From positions 62,001 to 126,000 of the forward strand of contig NZ_WKKE01000019.1 in the NCBI RefSeq assembly GCF_009674775.1: 64,000 bases of DNA, in the 5' to 3' direction. The notes beneath the pieces are model-generated. The model made no database searches. It saw only the letters and a program-made list of their open reading frames with translations, and was not told the origin of the DNA. Position 1 is the stretch's first letter, and every line of letters begins with the position of its first letter. Shown one piece after another: positions 42,988 through 52,905 of the stretch. Source of the stretch: Flavobacterium sp. LC2016-23 (GTDB lineage: Bacteria > Bacteroidota > Bacteroidia > Flavobacteriales > Flavobacteriaceae). The position numbers and the translations under genes were made by a program.

Positions 42988-43617
42988 TCACAATTTCAAA
43001 TCCTGATTAAAATCCCTATCTGATTCAATGGTTTTTCCGTTGTATTGTAATTTCCAGCCCATTGAATTTGTCAAGATCAGAATCTTAGACAGCTCACTGA
43101 TCAGTCGGTTTTGGGCATTTGATTTAAGGGAAGATTTTTCGATTTTCTTAGCTAGATTGGCTTTGACCGATTTATTGATTTTATTGTAATCGTCTCCTGT
43201 AAACGGATTCAGTTTACTTTGTTCGACGTCATAAAACTGAATATCCGGATTGATTGTTATTTCTTCTTTTGGGATATTAAGGATCGTAATCGTTTTATTT
43301 TTTTCGTCGATATCGTATTTCATTTTATGAAGATCATACGCTACCGTAACATTTGCGTTCACGACAACAAGGGCTTTCTTCTCAAAAGAAACCATGTCCA
43401 TCAAGTATTTCTGTTGGTTTTTATAGGTGATCACTTCTGAAAAATGTCCTTCCGTAACTACCAATTTTCCAACATTTAAAATTTGCTGCTGAATCAGATT
43501 GGTGTTATAGTCGATTGTAGAATCATCTTCCTTTTTGAATTGGCAATATTTGAAAGCCAAAATCACAAGGACCACGATTACCGCTACGGATAAAATTCTT
43601 TTGAGTAAGTTTTGCAT
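42988..43617 (-). CDS. DUF4230 protein, membrane-anchored
   Basis: 209 residues. N-terminal membrane helix (about 7-25, ILSVAVIVVLVILAFKYC), then a periplasmic domain with VGKLVVTEGHFSEVITYKNQQKY and the ALVVVNANVTVAYDLHKM block typical of DUF4230, which is related in outline to SPFH-like or ABC-associated proteins of unknown role. Its neighbour upstream is the TamL gene, 236 bases away, separated by an inverted repeat, so it may not be in that transcript. Confidence 0.8.
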   Translation of the reverse strand: MQNLLKRILSVAVIVVLVILAFKYCQFKKEDDSTIDYNTNLIQQQILNVGKLVVTEGHFSEVITYKNQQKYLMDMVSFEKKALVVVNANVTVAYDLHKMKYDIDEKNKTITILNIPKEEITINPDIQFYDVEQSKLNPFTGDDYNKINKSVKANLAKKIEKSSLKSNAQNRLISELSKILILTNSMGWKLQYNGKTIESDRDFNQDLKL

Positions 43618-43681
43618 TCTATTTATTTATTAGACCAATTTAGTTCTTTTTTTCAAAAGGGTTCCTGTTAGTTTTATTTTT

Positions 43682-43814
43682 TTAGCCACTAATTACGCGA
43701 ATTTTCACTAATCTATACTTTGTGTTTATTTATTAGTTTCAACAGCTAAAATTTTACGAAATTCATTTTAAAAATTTTAAAAATTCGTGTCAATTGGTGT
43801 AATTCGTGGCTAAG
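43682..43814. repeat. Long imperfect inverted repeat after TamL
   Basis: 22-base arm at 43682-43703 (TTAGCCACTAATTAC start) pairs with 43793-43814 (ending GTGGCTAA), with few mismatches; loop about 89 bases of AT-rich text. A related arm occurs at 36417-36487. Confidence 0.55.
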
Positions 43815-43853
43815 AAACTCCAGCCTTATTATAAAATTCGTAGCAAAAAAAAA

Positions 43854-46169
43854 TTAAAAAGGATATCCTATCGCAATATTCAGAATCAAATTGTCTTTTC
43901 TCCAGGGACCGCTTCCGAAGTTGATATCATCAATTACCCATCTTTTTCCTTCAGGCAGGTAAGGGATTCTTAAAGGAAAAGCTAAATCGGTTCTCAACAC
44001 CAGGAAAGACAGATCAAAACGCAATCCGGCTCCTGCTCCCACCGCAAGCTGCTTCATAAAATCTTTAGTGATTTCTGCACCCGGACGGTTTGGATCATTA
44101 TGCAAAAGCCAGATATTACCGGCATCTACAAATAGGGCTCCCCGTACGATACTAAAAAGTTTTGCGCGGTATTCGGTATTAAATTCCAGTTTTAAGTCGG
44201 CAGACTGATCTGGTACATAATCATTTGCAGTGACTTCTGCTTTATAACTTCCCGGGCCCAGCGATCTTGCCCTGAAAGCACGAATACTGTTGGTTCCTCC
44301 CACCACAAACTGTTTGGATGTTGGAAGTGCATTGGAATTTCCGTAAGCGTATCCGACGCCCAGAATCACCCTGCTGGCCAATTCGCTTTCTTTTCCTAAT
44401 TTTAAATAATGCCTTAAATCTGTTTTTACTTTCACATATTGGCTAAACGGAACATCAAATATATTTTTGACATTGTCTTTTTTGATGTTGGCACCTGTTA
44501 CCAGTCCGGTAATATTTCCGGCTAAATCTAATTCACCATTAAAATAGAATGTATTTTTTTTACGCTTTTGCATGGTGTTGGTGTAGGTAAACGAATAGGT
44601 CGGCCCAAAAATCAATTGCTTTTCGATTACTTTTCCTAATGCCTGATCTTGTTGTATATCTGCCAGATATTCATCAGTTACATGATTGGGACTTACATAG
44701 GTCACATCAATAACATTTAACTGATGTTCTTTACGAATGTTTTCTTTCCACAGATATCCGAATGACGTATTAAACGAATTCAGCGCATACAATTGCGTTC
44801 GGTTTTGATATTCATAGCGAAGGGTAGCTTTAGTCCTTGGCACGAATTCGCTGTTTCCCTGAATATGAAAGGGCGTAATAAATCTGGGCCAGGTCAGACT
44901 GGTTTCTGCTCCAAGTTTAAAAATATTCTTTCCGCTGTTCTTTCCGGAAAGCTGAAAATCGGCACCTCCAAAAACAGATACGTTAAATAATTCGGCTCCG
45001 CGAAAGAAGTTTCTGTTGTTCCAGTTGACATTAATTTCGGTTCCGGTATAACTTGCCGAGTTGGTTTTACCCAAAACCTCCACACGAATGAATTTTTTAG
45101 GCAAAAGCGTTAGGTAATAATACGAATCCAAAGTATTTGGTATACTGTCTGATTCCCTGAACTCGTTTTTTACAAAATTAAAAGTTCCAAGATTTACAAA
45201 ACGGTTTAGGGTCAGATTGTGGTCTTTTCTGTTGTACAAATCTCCTTTTTTAAAATAGATCGTCCTGTCAAAAACCCTTGGTTTAAAAGTATCTGCGGTA
45301 TCTATAATTGTAAAATCGTGATACTGTTTGATATCTCTTTTGCGGTATACTACACTGTCGTTTGACAAGGTATAATTCGGATAAACAAATATATTACCAA
45401 TCTTATAGGCCGTCAATGCTTTTGCAGGCGCCTCATCTTTTATGACCAGCCTGATTTTAACTTCATGATCGCCTTTGCTGCTGTCTACTTTGGCCAGAAT
45501 ATAATCGGGATTAAAATAGTAATATCCTTTTTCCTTCAGTCGTGCATCGATTCGTTCTCTTTCGGCTTTAATAAGATCCAGATCATAGGGCTTGCCTACT
45601 TTCAAAAGACTTCTTCTGGCTGATCGGGCAATAATTTTGGACATTTTCAGCGAATCGTCCGGAAAAGTGACACTTTTTATAATGTATTGTTTTTTCGGTA
45701 TAACCGTATATTCTGCTGTTACCCTTTTGTTTCTCACGGTAGAATCTGCACTGACTCTGGTTTTGAAATATCCACGATTTTCAGAGAAATTTCGTAAAAC
45801 GGACGCATTATAATCCAGATCAACCTTACTGAAAAGCACAGGCGGCTCCCCCACTTTATTTCTTAGCCAATATCGGATTCCTTTTTGTTTTTTAGGTTCT
45901 CCGGCGATATTGTAGATCCATAGTTTGGGTTTTAATCCAAGGATTTGTTTATTCGGTTTAGGGCGAAGCAGGCCTTCCAGTTCCTTCTCCAGTGCTTTTC
46001 TTTCTTTCTTTTTGATAATGGAATCTTTTACGGCTACAGAACCTCCTGTATACAGCAAATCGCCTTCCGGCAGGTATTTTGTATTACTGCATCCAAAAAC
46101 AAAAAATAAGGACAGCCCTATAAAATACCGGATACAACGTGTTTCTATATTGCTATGTTTTTTGCTCAT
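43854..46169 (-). CDS. tamL: BamA/TamA-family outer-membrane protein with lipoprotein signal (TamL)
   Basis: 771 residues from ATG 46169. The signal ends in lipobox FGC (Cys27), which distinguishes the Bacteroidota TamL from TamA. POTRA-like domains (about 80-380, with VIPKKQYIIKSVTFPDDS) precede a 16-strand barrel with a C-terminal aromatic (AIGYPF). TamL works with TamB to insert or fold outer-membrane proteins or to move lipids. A TTG at 46178 in frame is possible but less likely. The start overlaps the end of the TamB gene by 17 bases, so the two are coupled. Confidence 0.88.
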   Translation of the reverse strand: MSKKHSNIETRCIRYFIGLSLFFVFGCSNTKYLPEGDLLYTGGSVAVKDSIIKKKERKALEKELEGLLRPKPNKQILGLKPKLWIYNIAGEPKKQKGIRYWLRNKVGEPPVLFSKVDLDYNASVLRNFSENRGYFKTRVSADSTVRNKRVTAEYTVIPKKQYIIKSVTFPDDSLKMSKIIARSARRSLLKVGKPYDLDLIKAERERIDARLKEKGYYYFNPDYILAKVDSSKGDHEVKIRLVIKDEAPAKALTAYKIGNIFVYPNYTLSNDSVVYRKRDIKQYHDFTIIDTADTFKPRVFDRTIYFKKGDLYNRKDHNLTLNRFVNLGTFNFVKNEFRESDSIPNTLDSYYYLTLLPKKFIRVEVLGKTNSASYTGTEINVNWNNRNFFRGAELFNVSVFGGADFQLSGKNSGKNIFKLGAETSLTWPRFITPFHIQGNSEFVPRTKATLRYEYQNRTQLYALNSFNTSFGYLWKENIRKEHQLNVIDVTYVSPNHVTDEYLADIQQDQALGKVIEKQLIFGPTYSFTYTNTMQKRKKNTFYFNGELDLAGNITGLVTGANIKKDNVKNIFDVPFSQYVKVKTDLRHYLKLGKESELASRVILGVGYAYGNSNALPTSKQFVVGGTNSIRAFRARSLGPGSYKAEVTANDYVPDQSADLKLEFNTEYRAKLFSIVRGALFVDAGNIWLLHNDPNRPGAEITKDFMKQLAVGAGAGLRFDLSFLVLRTDLAFPLRIPYLPEGKRWVIDDINFGSGPWRKDNLILNIAIGYPF

Positions 46170-49100
46170 TTCCTTCAATTTGATTTTCCGGTTGATTTTC
46201 CTTTTTTGCCTTTTCTTCTTTCTCTTTCTGTTTTCTTTTCTCCTTGCGGACTTTTTCTTCTCTAATCAATTGTCTTTCGGCTTCTGTACGGTGAAAAAGT
46301 TCACGGAATTTATTGTAACTCATTGTGATTATAAAAGCGACTCCGGTTTCTACCACCTGCCCTTCAACGGCCACCTGATATTGATTTTTTCGATACGCCC
46401 GAACCATGTAACGGCCGTCTTTTGTAAGCTGATAATCCAGAGCAACGTCACCGGCGATATTAGTACTTTGCTCGTTGGCGCGTTCCTGGCCTTCTACCCC
46501 AAAACTGCTTCCTACGGTCACCTTCAATCGGTCGTCGAGTAATTTTTTAGAAACCGCAACATTCAGATCGGTTCTGTTTTCCATCGTTCCGGTCGTATAA
46601 TCTTCTGTAGATTCGAGATCAAATTCTAACTGAACCCCTGTAATCAGTTCTCCCGCAAGATCATTTAACTGCTGGGACAAAATTTTACTTACACTTTGTC
46701 TGGCCAGTGTTGCTGCACTTGTACCGCCACTTTCGCTTTCAAACGGATTTTCACCCACAAATCGATTCAGTAATAAAAGTGCAAAAACCTGTTTGTTTAA
46801 TTCGTTCGGATCTTGTTCCAGCTGTTTTAGTTTGGTCTGAGTAAGTTCTACTACATTAGATGCCACATCATAATTCCCGTCCGGCAAAGTAATCCCAAAC
46901 GAAATCTCAGGTTTCAGCAATTCGCCATTCATCTTTAATAAAGTCTGAAAAGGCAGTTTTTGCTTAAAGGTATTTTTAACTGCCGGATCCATTCCTGAAA
47001 GCTGATTCCCAAGCAAATCAATGGGAGCTGTATTCACTTTATAAATGGCTGTAATGTTTAGGGTTGCCATTGTTGGTTCGCCGTTCCAGACGATAGAACT
47101 TCCTTTCTGGATGTCGAATTTTCTACGGATGGCATTGAAATTCATTTCGTAAGCTCCATCTGTAAATTCGTATTTACCTGTTAGTGTAGTTTTTCCTGAT
47201 TTGTCAATACCGCCAACGAGCTGCGCTTCTCCTTTCAGGTTTAAATAATCCCCATTTCCTTTATCAATGACCAAAGTAAGTTCTGCTTCTTTATCGATCG
47301 TAATGGCCACGTTGACATCCATGCCTTTTAACTCGGCCTGATCGAGTTTGTTTTTCATGTCAATCGTTTGTTTCAGATACATATTATCTTCGTCTACAAA
47401 CTCAACAATTCCTTCTCTGTCCGCAATAGAAGGATCAGATTGTGGCAAAACAACACTGAATTTTGTTTCTTTATTTATTTTGATGGTTCCGTCAATAACA
47501 GGACTTTCAAGGTTTCCTTTGATGTTTAATTTTGTATCTAAAAATAAATCGCCGTAAAACAAATCATTATCCGGAGCTTTCGAATGAATCGCCCTGAAAT
47601 CTTCTGCCTGAACTACTAATGCAAAATTAAAATTTCTGAAATCTGCCGACTGGATTGTTCCATCGACGAATAGCTCATTGTCATTTTCATCCAAAAGAGA
47701 GAATTTATCAAATGAAATGATTTCGTTATCGAACGTGATTTTCTCGTTATTGGTTTTGAAATAAGAATTCAGTTGTGTGATTCTGAAACCGGTATCATTA
47801 AAGTTTAATTCACCGGCAATTTTTGGTGCTGCTGTATTTCCTGTGATTTTGAAATTTCCGGACAGAAATCCGGTTCCTTCGGTAACATTACCCATTGTGA
47901 AGCCCTGAATGCTTTTGATATTCAATTTATCGATCGCAACATTAAAATCTAAATTGCCATCGTTGATTTTGTAATTCCCGGTAAGGTTTACATCGTTTCC
48001 TTCACCGCTCAACACTACATTGGCCGCTAACGTATTGGCTGTTTTATTATCTACTTTTATGGCAATATCTCCAACGGGTTCCGCTTTAAAAGCAAAACCA
48101 TCTATTTTAATGTCCGAAGTAAAAATGGGCGATGTCATTACGTTTTCGACCAATGCATTTCCATTAATTAAACCCTGCATAAGCAGTTTGTCTTTTTTGA
48201 CAATATTCAGAATGGTTTCAATTTTGAAATTTACGAAGTCAACTTCAATCGGTGCATTATCCTGATTATTTTTAGACTGTATTTTCAGTTCGTTTCCGGA
48301 ATTTGCCAGAAAAAATTTATTGATAAAAAGCCTTTTATTGCCCAACTCAATTGCATTTTCAGGGTCGATACTCCATTTATCGTAATTCAGCACAAAATTT
48401 TCAGGATTGATTTTCAGGATATTTTTACCATCCTGACGCAGAAATTCTCCGGCAATTACATACTGTTCTTTCTCTTTGGTATCTTTTACCTGCAACGCAT
48501 AGGTAAGAATATTATTTTCGACTTTACCGGACAAACTGGTAAACGGAACTTTCAATTCACCGCTTTCAATGGTAGCCACAGAAATCTGATATTCCAGCGC
48601 GTTTTCTTTGCCTTCTATATTTATTTTTCCGTCGGAAATGGTATTATTGGCGTACACAATTCGCGGAATCGTTCCTTTTATTTCCAAAGAATCGGTTACG
48701 TTATTGTATTTCCCTGTAATTTTAATCGGTTCCAGTCCTGTTAGTTTCGGAACCAGTTTAAACAATATCGGATCATTATCCAAGGTCAGTGTAAAAGCCA
48801 GTCGCTGTTCGTCTGATTCCCCGTTTACTTTCGGATTTTTCAAATCCATGTATTTGGAGAGCGATTTCTTTATGGCCGCTGTTAAGGTCGTCAGCTTGTA
48901 CTTTCCGTCTACTTCAGCTTTTAAAAACTGCGAGCTTAGCTTGATATTGTTTCTGGTATTATCTGAAAAAGCAATGATACGAACCGAATCTAAAACGATT
49001 GGTTCGGCAGCCTGTAAGATCTGAATATTCGAAAGAAATACTTTTCCGTTTAAAAAATCCGGATTACTGTTGGCGATATCCGCATCAACATTTCCGCGTA

Positions 49101-51255
49101 ATTTCATTGGGCCGGCATGCAGGTTCAGTTTTTCGAGATCGGCTATATCCAGGTTTAATTTTAATTTTACGGATGGATATTTGTCTTTGGTATCGCCACT
49201 GGCTACAAGATCAAAATTCAGATTCGGGTCTTTCATCCCGGATTTTACCGCAAAAGATCCGTTTTCGATATGACCTTTCAAAGCCAGATTTCTGTAGGTA
49301 TACCTGTTGAATACCGCCTTCTGAACAATGCCGTCAAGTTCTGCCTGAGCGGTTTTAGGATCCAAGCCCTTTCCTTTTACTTTTGCTTTCAGCGTGATTT
49401 TCCCAATGGAATCGTTTTTGATTAATCGACCCAAATCGAAATCAAGCAAATAAACCGTTGCATCGTACTTCTCTCTTTTCTTAACGCGCTGGTCAAATAA
49501 AGCGTCGACTTTTGCATTTCCGAAACTACTGTTTAAAGCTAAATTGGTTTTGAAATTCTGAACGGAACCTTTAAATTTCCCAACTACATTAAATTGTGAA
49601 GGCAGCTGAATATTTTTCGGAATGGTTCCTGCCGGCACAAAAGAATATACGTCTTTAGCAGTGCTGGACAATTTTTTAATATCCAGATCGTAATAGGCTT
49701 TTTGGGCATCCGGCAAACCTTTAATTTTTCCTGAAAGAGAAACTCTTGTGGTCCCGATTCCGCTCATTTCGAACAACGGAATATTCAGATCTTTTATTTT
49801 TCCGCTTAAACGGGTATTCAGGTATAAAACTGCGTTTGGATTACTTTTAAACGGATTCGACTTGCTTAAATCCGGAGCGAAAAGCAAAATATCTTTGAAA
49901 CCAACTTTCGATTGATTTAAATTGGCGTCTAAAGTCAGATTTCCTAAATCTTTTTTTAATGCGGCAAGTGAGGCATATTTTACCTCAATTTTATTCTGTA
50001 GAAGTGTTTGTGGCGTTCTTACATATAAATTCTCCAAAGAAGCATTTTTTGGTCCGTAAAAGAAATTGGTTTTTAGGGACTGAATTTGCAATCCGCTTTT
50101 TTCATTGGCGGCAAGTGCTTTTATATTTCCGGAAATGGTATCGTTTCCATAATATAATTTTTCTGCACTAAGATTGAATTTGCTCAGATCAAGATGACTG
50201 TAATCGATTCCTTTTGGAGTTGGTTTGGACTGCATATCATCAAACCTGAAGGCGATATTCTGAATGTTTACCCTGTTTAGTTTTACTTTCCAGCCGGTTT
50301 GTTTTATCGAAGTCGAATCTAAACTCGGCGCTTTAATTTGTTTGTCTTTTGTACCTAAGCGTAAGTTTCCTTTCAGATCTTTCAATTCGAAAAAATCAAA
50401 ATCCAAAAGCTGTTTGTTCAGGTCAATTTCATTGACTGTTAAATCTAAATTACCCAGTTTTATTCCCGAATCCAGTTTTGAATCTTTATTATCGTAAGCA
50501 ATATCAATTTTTGATAAACTTATTTTATCTAATTTTAATTTGAAGTCTTTTCTTTTAGAAATGGTGTCAGCGGTTTCAACAGAAACTTCGGCAATTTTTT
50601 CTACCGCAGCCTGATCTAAAACCAATTTCAATCCGTTTAAGTTAATATTCGGAATATCGAAATCCATTTTATCCAAATCGAATTTGTTGAATTTGGTATC
50701 AAAATGCGTCAGTTTTACTTTTACATCATTTTTGGCAAAATCATCTTTAAAATTAAAATTAACATGATCGAGATTTACTTTTACTACTGCTATTTTAAAA
50801 GGTTTACTGTCCGGATCTTTGGGTTTATCATCTTTTGATTCGAATGCTTTAATAATATAATCGAAGTTGAATACACCTTCTTTATTTCTCGAGATATTAG
50901 CTTTTACATTTTCAAGTGAAACGGAATTAATTTCGAGTTCGCTGCTAAGCAGTTTAAATAAATCGACATCAACTTCTAATCGTTTACCTGCTAATAAGGT
51001 ATCTTTATTTTGATCTTCAAAGTAAAAACCTTCCAGCACTACATCCTTAGGGAATTTTATAGAAATATGATCCAATGAAACCTTGGTTTTTATTTTGTTA
51101 TGAAGGTAGGTTACGGCTTTGTCTTTGACATAATTCTGAACCGATGGTACCTGGATTAAAATAATAAGAAGTACTAAAAGTGCAATAATAGAACCTACGC
51201 ACCAAAGCAGTATGCGTAGTGTTTTTTTAAGAAAATGAATTGATTTCTTATTCAT
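46153..51255 (-). CDS. tamB: TamB-like inner-membrane protein with AsmA-type and DUF490 repeats
   Basis: 1700 residues. N-terminal membrane helix (about 11-33: ILLWCVGSIIALLVLLIILIQ), an AsmA-like region (KVSLDHISIKFPKDVVLEGFYFEDQNKDTLLAGKRLEVDVDLFKLL) and a long beta-helical array, then the C-terminal DUF490 domain (about 1280-1650; YEFTDGAYEMNFNAIRRKFDIQKGSSIVW, PDGNYDVASNVVELTQTKL) and a Lys/Glu-rich tail. It bridges the periplasm to TamL. It lies immediately upstream of tamL. Codon use resembles its neighbours. Confidence 0.93.
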   Translation of the reverse strand: MNKKSIHFLKKTLRILLWCVGSIIALLVLLIILIQVPSVQNYVKDKAVTYLHNKIKTKVSLDHISIKFPKDVVLEGFYFEDQNKDTLLAGKRLEVDVDLFKLLSSELEINSVSLENVKANISRNKEGVFNFDYIIKAFESKDDKPKDPDSKPFKIAVVKVNLDHVNFNFKDDFAKNDVKVKLTHFDTKFNKFDLDKMDFDIPNINLNGLKLVLDQAAVEKIAEVSVETADTISKRKDFKLKLDKISLSKIDIAYDNKDSKLDSGIKLGNLDLTVNEIDLNKQLLDFDFFELKDLKGNLRLGTKDKQIKAPSLDSTSIKQTGWKVKLNRVNIQNIAFRFDDMQSKPTPKGIDYSHLDLSKFNLSAEKLYYGNDTISGNIKALAANEKSGLQIQSLKTNFFYGPKNASLENLYVRTPQTLLQNKIEVKYASLAALKKDLGNLTLDANLNQSKVGFKDILLFAPDLSKSNPFKSNPNAVLYLNTRLSGKIKDLNIPLFEMSGIGTTRVSLSGKIKGLPDAQKAYYDLDIKKLSSTAKDVYSFVPAGTIPKNIQLPSQFNVVGKFKGSVQNFKTNLALNSSFGNAKVDALFDQRVKKREKYDATVYLLDFDLGRLIKNDSIGKITLKAKVKGKGLDPKTAQAELDGIVQKAVFNRYTYRNLALKGHIENGSFAVKSGMKDPNLNFDLVASGDTKDKYPSVKLKLNLDIADLEKLNLHAGPMKLRGNVDADIANSNPDFLNGKVFLSNIQILQAAEPIVLDSVRIIAFSDNTRNNIKLSSQFLKAEVDGKYKLTTLTAAIKKSLSKYMDLKNPKVNGESDEQRLAFTLTLDNDPILFKLVPKLTGLEPIKITGKYNNVTDSLEIKGTIPRIVYANNTISDGKINIEGKENALEYQISVATIESGELKVPFTSLSGKVENNILTYALQVKDTKEKEQYVIAGEFLRQDGKNILKINPENFVLNYDKWSIDPENAIELGNKRLFINKFFLANSGNELKIQSKNNQDNAPIEVDFVNFKIETILNIVKKDKLLMQGLINGNALVENVMTSPIFTSDIKIDGFAFKAEPVGDIAIKVDNKTANTLAANVVLSGEGNDVNLTGNYKINDGNLDFNVAIDKLNIKSIQGFTMGNVTEGTGFLSGNFKITGNTAAPKIAGELNFNDTGFRITQLNSYFKTNNEKITFDNEIISFDKFSLLDENDNELFVDGTIQSADFRNFNFALVVQAEDFRAIHSKAPDNDLFYGDLFLDTKLNIKGNLESPVIDGTIKINKETKFSVVLPQSDPSIADREGIVEFVDEDNMYLKQTIDMKNKLDQAELKGMDVNVAITIDKEAELTLVIDKGNGDYLNLKGEAQLVGGIDKSGKTTLTGKYEFTDGAYEMNFNAIRRKFDIQKGSSIVWNGEPTMATLNITAIYKVNTAPIDLLGNQLSGMDPAVKNTFKQKLPFQTLLKMNGELLKPEISFGITLPDGNYDVASNVVELTQTKLKQLEQDPNELNKQVFALLLLNRFVGENPFESESGGTSAATLARQSVSKILSQQLNDLAGELITGVQLEFDLESTEDYTTGTMENRTDLNVAVSKKLLDDRLKVTVGSSFGVEGQERANEQSTNIAGDVALDYQLTKDGRYMVRAYRKNQYQVAVEGQVVETGVAFIITMSYNKFRELFHRTEAERQLIREEKVRKEKRKQKEKEEKAKKENQPENQIEGNEQKT

Positions 51256-51473
51256 ATGTCAGTAAAACACTTTTAGATTAGAATTGCGTTAGTATAAAGA
51301 CTGTTTTTGTACAGGTTACAAAATTGTAAAATATAAACTTTAACAATTTACATAATTACAGGCAATTATTCTAAAATTTCGCTGCCAAATAGTTAATTTC
51401 TTACTTTTTATTTTACTGTAAAAACCCTAAGACACACTAATTTTTGCTGTAAACGCTAGTTTTTATTTGATTT

Positions 51474-52430
51474 TTAAAATCTGATGTGCGGTAATTTTTC
51501 TCCCAGAAGATGCATTCTTTGCTGCAGTTTGGCTAAGAATTTCTGATGTTGCTCCGATTCGGGATTGAAACTTCTGTGGCGCAGGCTTTTTTGTATTTCT
51601 TCTACTTCCTGCATTGTAGGCAAACTGTTCTCTGAAATATAATTTTCGCCAAATCTTTTCCAGATATAATCAATTGCTACGGGATTGGGATGCAGCATAT
51701 CTTCGGCATAAAAACGATAATCGCGAAGTTCGTCCATCATGATTTCGTAAGAAGGAAAATATTCTGAGTTTAGATTGTAGAGTTCAGATTTTAGATTGAA
51801 TTGTAATGCCGTAAATAGATGGGACTTACTGAGTTGATTTTCTGTGAAACCATCTTTTATATGGCGAACCGGGGAAATGGTAAAAATGAAATTGATATTA
51901 GGATTTACAGCCTGAATTAAAGCGATGGTATTCTGAATGCTTTTCTGAATGATGTCAACGGATAATAATTCTTTTAAAAACTGTTTTTGCGGCACTTTGT
52001 GGCAATTGGCAACGATAGCATTACTTTCTATATTTTTATAAATCCACGATGTTCCGTAAGTGATAATGATATGTGTAGCTTGTTTTAGCTGGCAGTTGGT
52101 TATTTCTATCGCCTTATTCAGTGTTTCGAGTAATTCCTGTCGGTCTGAATTGCTTAAATCGGAATGTGTTTCGAAAGAATGCCAGCGTTCGTTATGAAAG
52201 AAAACATCTTTCTCTGTAAAGAATTCTTTACGAACTGTTCTTTCTGTTACTTTCTCGATAGAAACCGGATTGAATATTATTCCGAATGGATTTGTTTCAT
52301 TCTGAAACTTAAAATAGTCAAACTTATCGGCCATATTTTCGGCAAAACAGGAACCCATAGAAATTATTTTCGAATTATAATCGATTGGATTATTGGTTTT
52401 TGAAATTGGAATCTCTGTTCTGAATTGCAT
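51474..52430 (-). CDS. GSCFA-domain protein
   Basis: 318 residues. The family signature is present near the N-terminus (IISMGSCFAENMADKFDYFKF), followed by NPFGIIFNPVSIEKV, a conserved YGTSWIY and FTISPVRHIKDGF ... SKSHLFTALQF. GSCFA proteins resemble SGNH/GDSL hydrolases: GSC and the late D-x-x-H-P (DMLHPNPVAIDYIW) would form the active site. Substrate unknown. Located 2.9 kb from alaS on the same strand, with the ABC gene and repeats between them. Confidence 0.85.
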   Translation of the reverse strand: MQFRTEIPISKTNNPIDYNSKIISMGSCFAENMADKFDYFKFQNETNPFGIIFNPVSIEKVTERTVRKEFFTEKDVFFHNERWHSFETHSDLSNSDRQELLETLNKAIEITNCQLKQATHIIITYGTSWIYKNIESNAIVANCHKVPQKQFLKELLSVDIIQKSIQNTIALIQAVNPNINFIFTISPVRHIKDGFTENQLSKSHLFTALQFNLKSELYNLNSEYFPSYEIMMDELRDYRFYAEDMLHPNPVAIDYIWKRFGENYISENSLPTMQEVEEIQKSLRHRSFNPESEQHQKFLAKLQQRMHLLGEKLPHIRF

Positions 52431-52452
52431 GATTTTTTACTTTTAGACAAAT

Positions 52453-52863
52453 TTAAAGATTACTGACGACTCTTTTGATGCCTAATTTAATAATCGGCAC
52501 ATTAAAATTAATTAAAAGGCCTAATTTCATTTTTGTGATTTTAAGGTAGGTTAGAACTTGTTTGCCATGAATCTCACTAATTTGTTCCATTGATTTGATT
52601 TCCAAAAGTACTTTATTTTCTACTATCAGGTCTGCTCTAAATCCAATATCCAGTTTTATTCCGCTCCAGTTCACGGGCAATGGCTTTTGTCTTTCAATAT
52701 GTAATCCTCTTTGAGTTAACTCGTAATTTAAAATAGCTTCATAGACAGATTCTAATAATCCTGGTCCAAGTTTTACATGTATTCCATAGCAAACATCAAC
52801 AACTATAGCTGCAATTTCGTTTTCTGTTATTTTATTTTTTTTTACAAAAAAAACAGAAAAAAC
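52453..52863 (-). pseudogene. GxxExxY-family protein without a start codon
   Basis: The frame from 52863 to 52453 encodes the whole family core: ENEIAAIVVDVCYGIHVKLG, the GPGLLESVYEAIL motif that gives the family its name, a GLHIERQKPLPV block, and the PD-(D/E)xK-like centre FRADLIVENKVLLEIKSM, plus the usual end. However, no ATG, GTG or TTG occurs in frame between the upstream TAA (52864-52866) and the TTG at 52680, which is past the GxxExxY motif. Where homologues begin Met-x-Glu-Asn-Glu-Ile, this frame reads ATA-ACA-GAA. Start lost, or a non-standard ATA/ATT start. The 140-bp repeat array begins 40 bases upstream. Confidence 0.6.
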
Positions 52864-52905
52864 TTACTAAATATATAGGGTGGCGTAAAAAATAGGCTCA
52901 AAAAA

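Noticed and set aside
46170..46178. TTG start three codons upstream of TamL
   Set aside because: ATG at 46169 gives the same protein with a normal start.
45925..46542. 205-codon plus-strand frame opposite TamL/TamB
   Set aside because: Antisense shadow; Phe/Leu-rich product of the Lys/Glu-rich TamB tail.
48608..49024. 138-codon plus-strand frame opposite TamB
   Set aside because: Antisense shadow with no recognisable domain.
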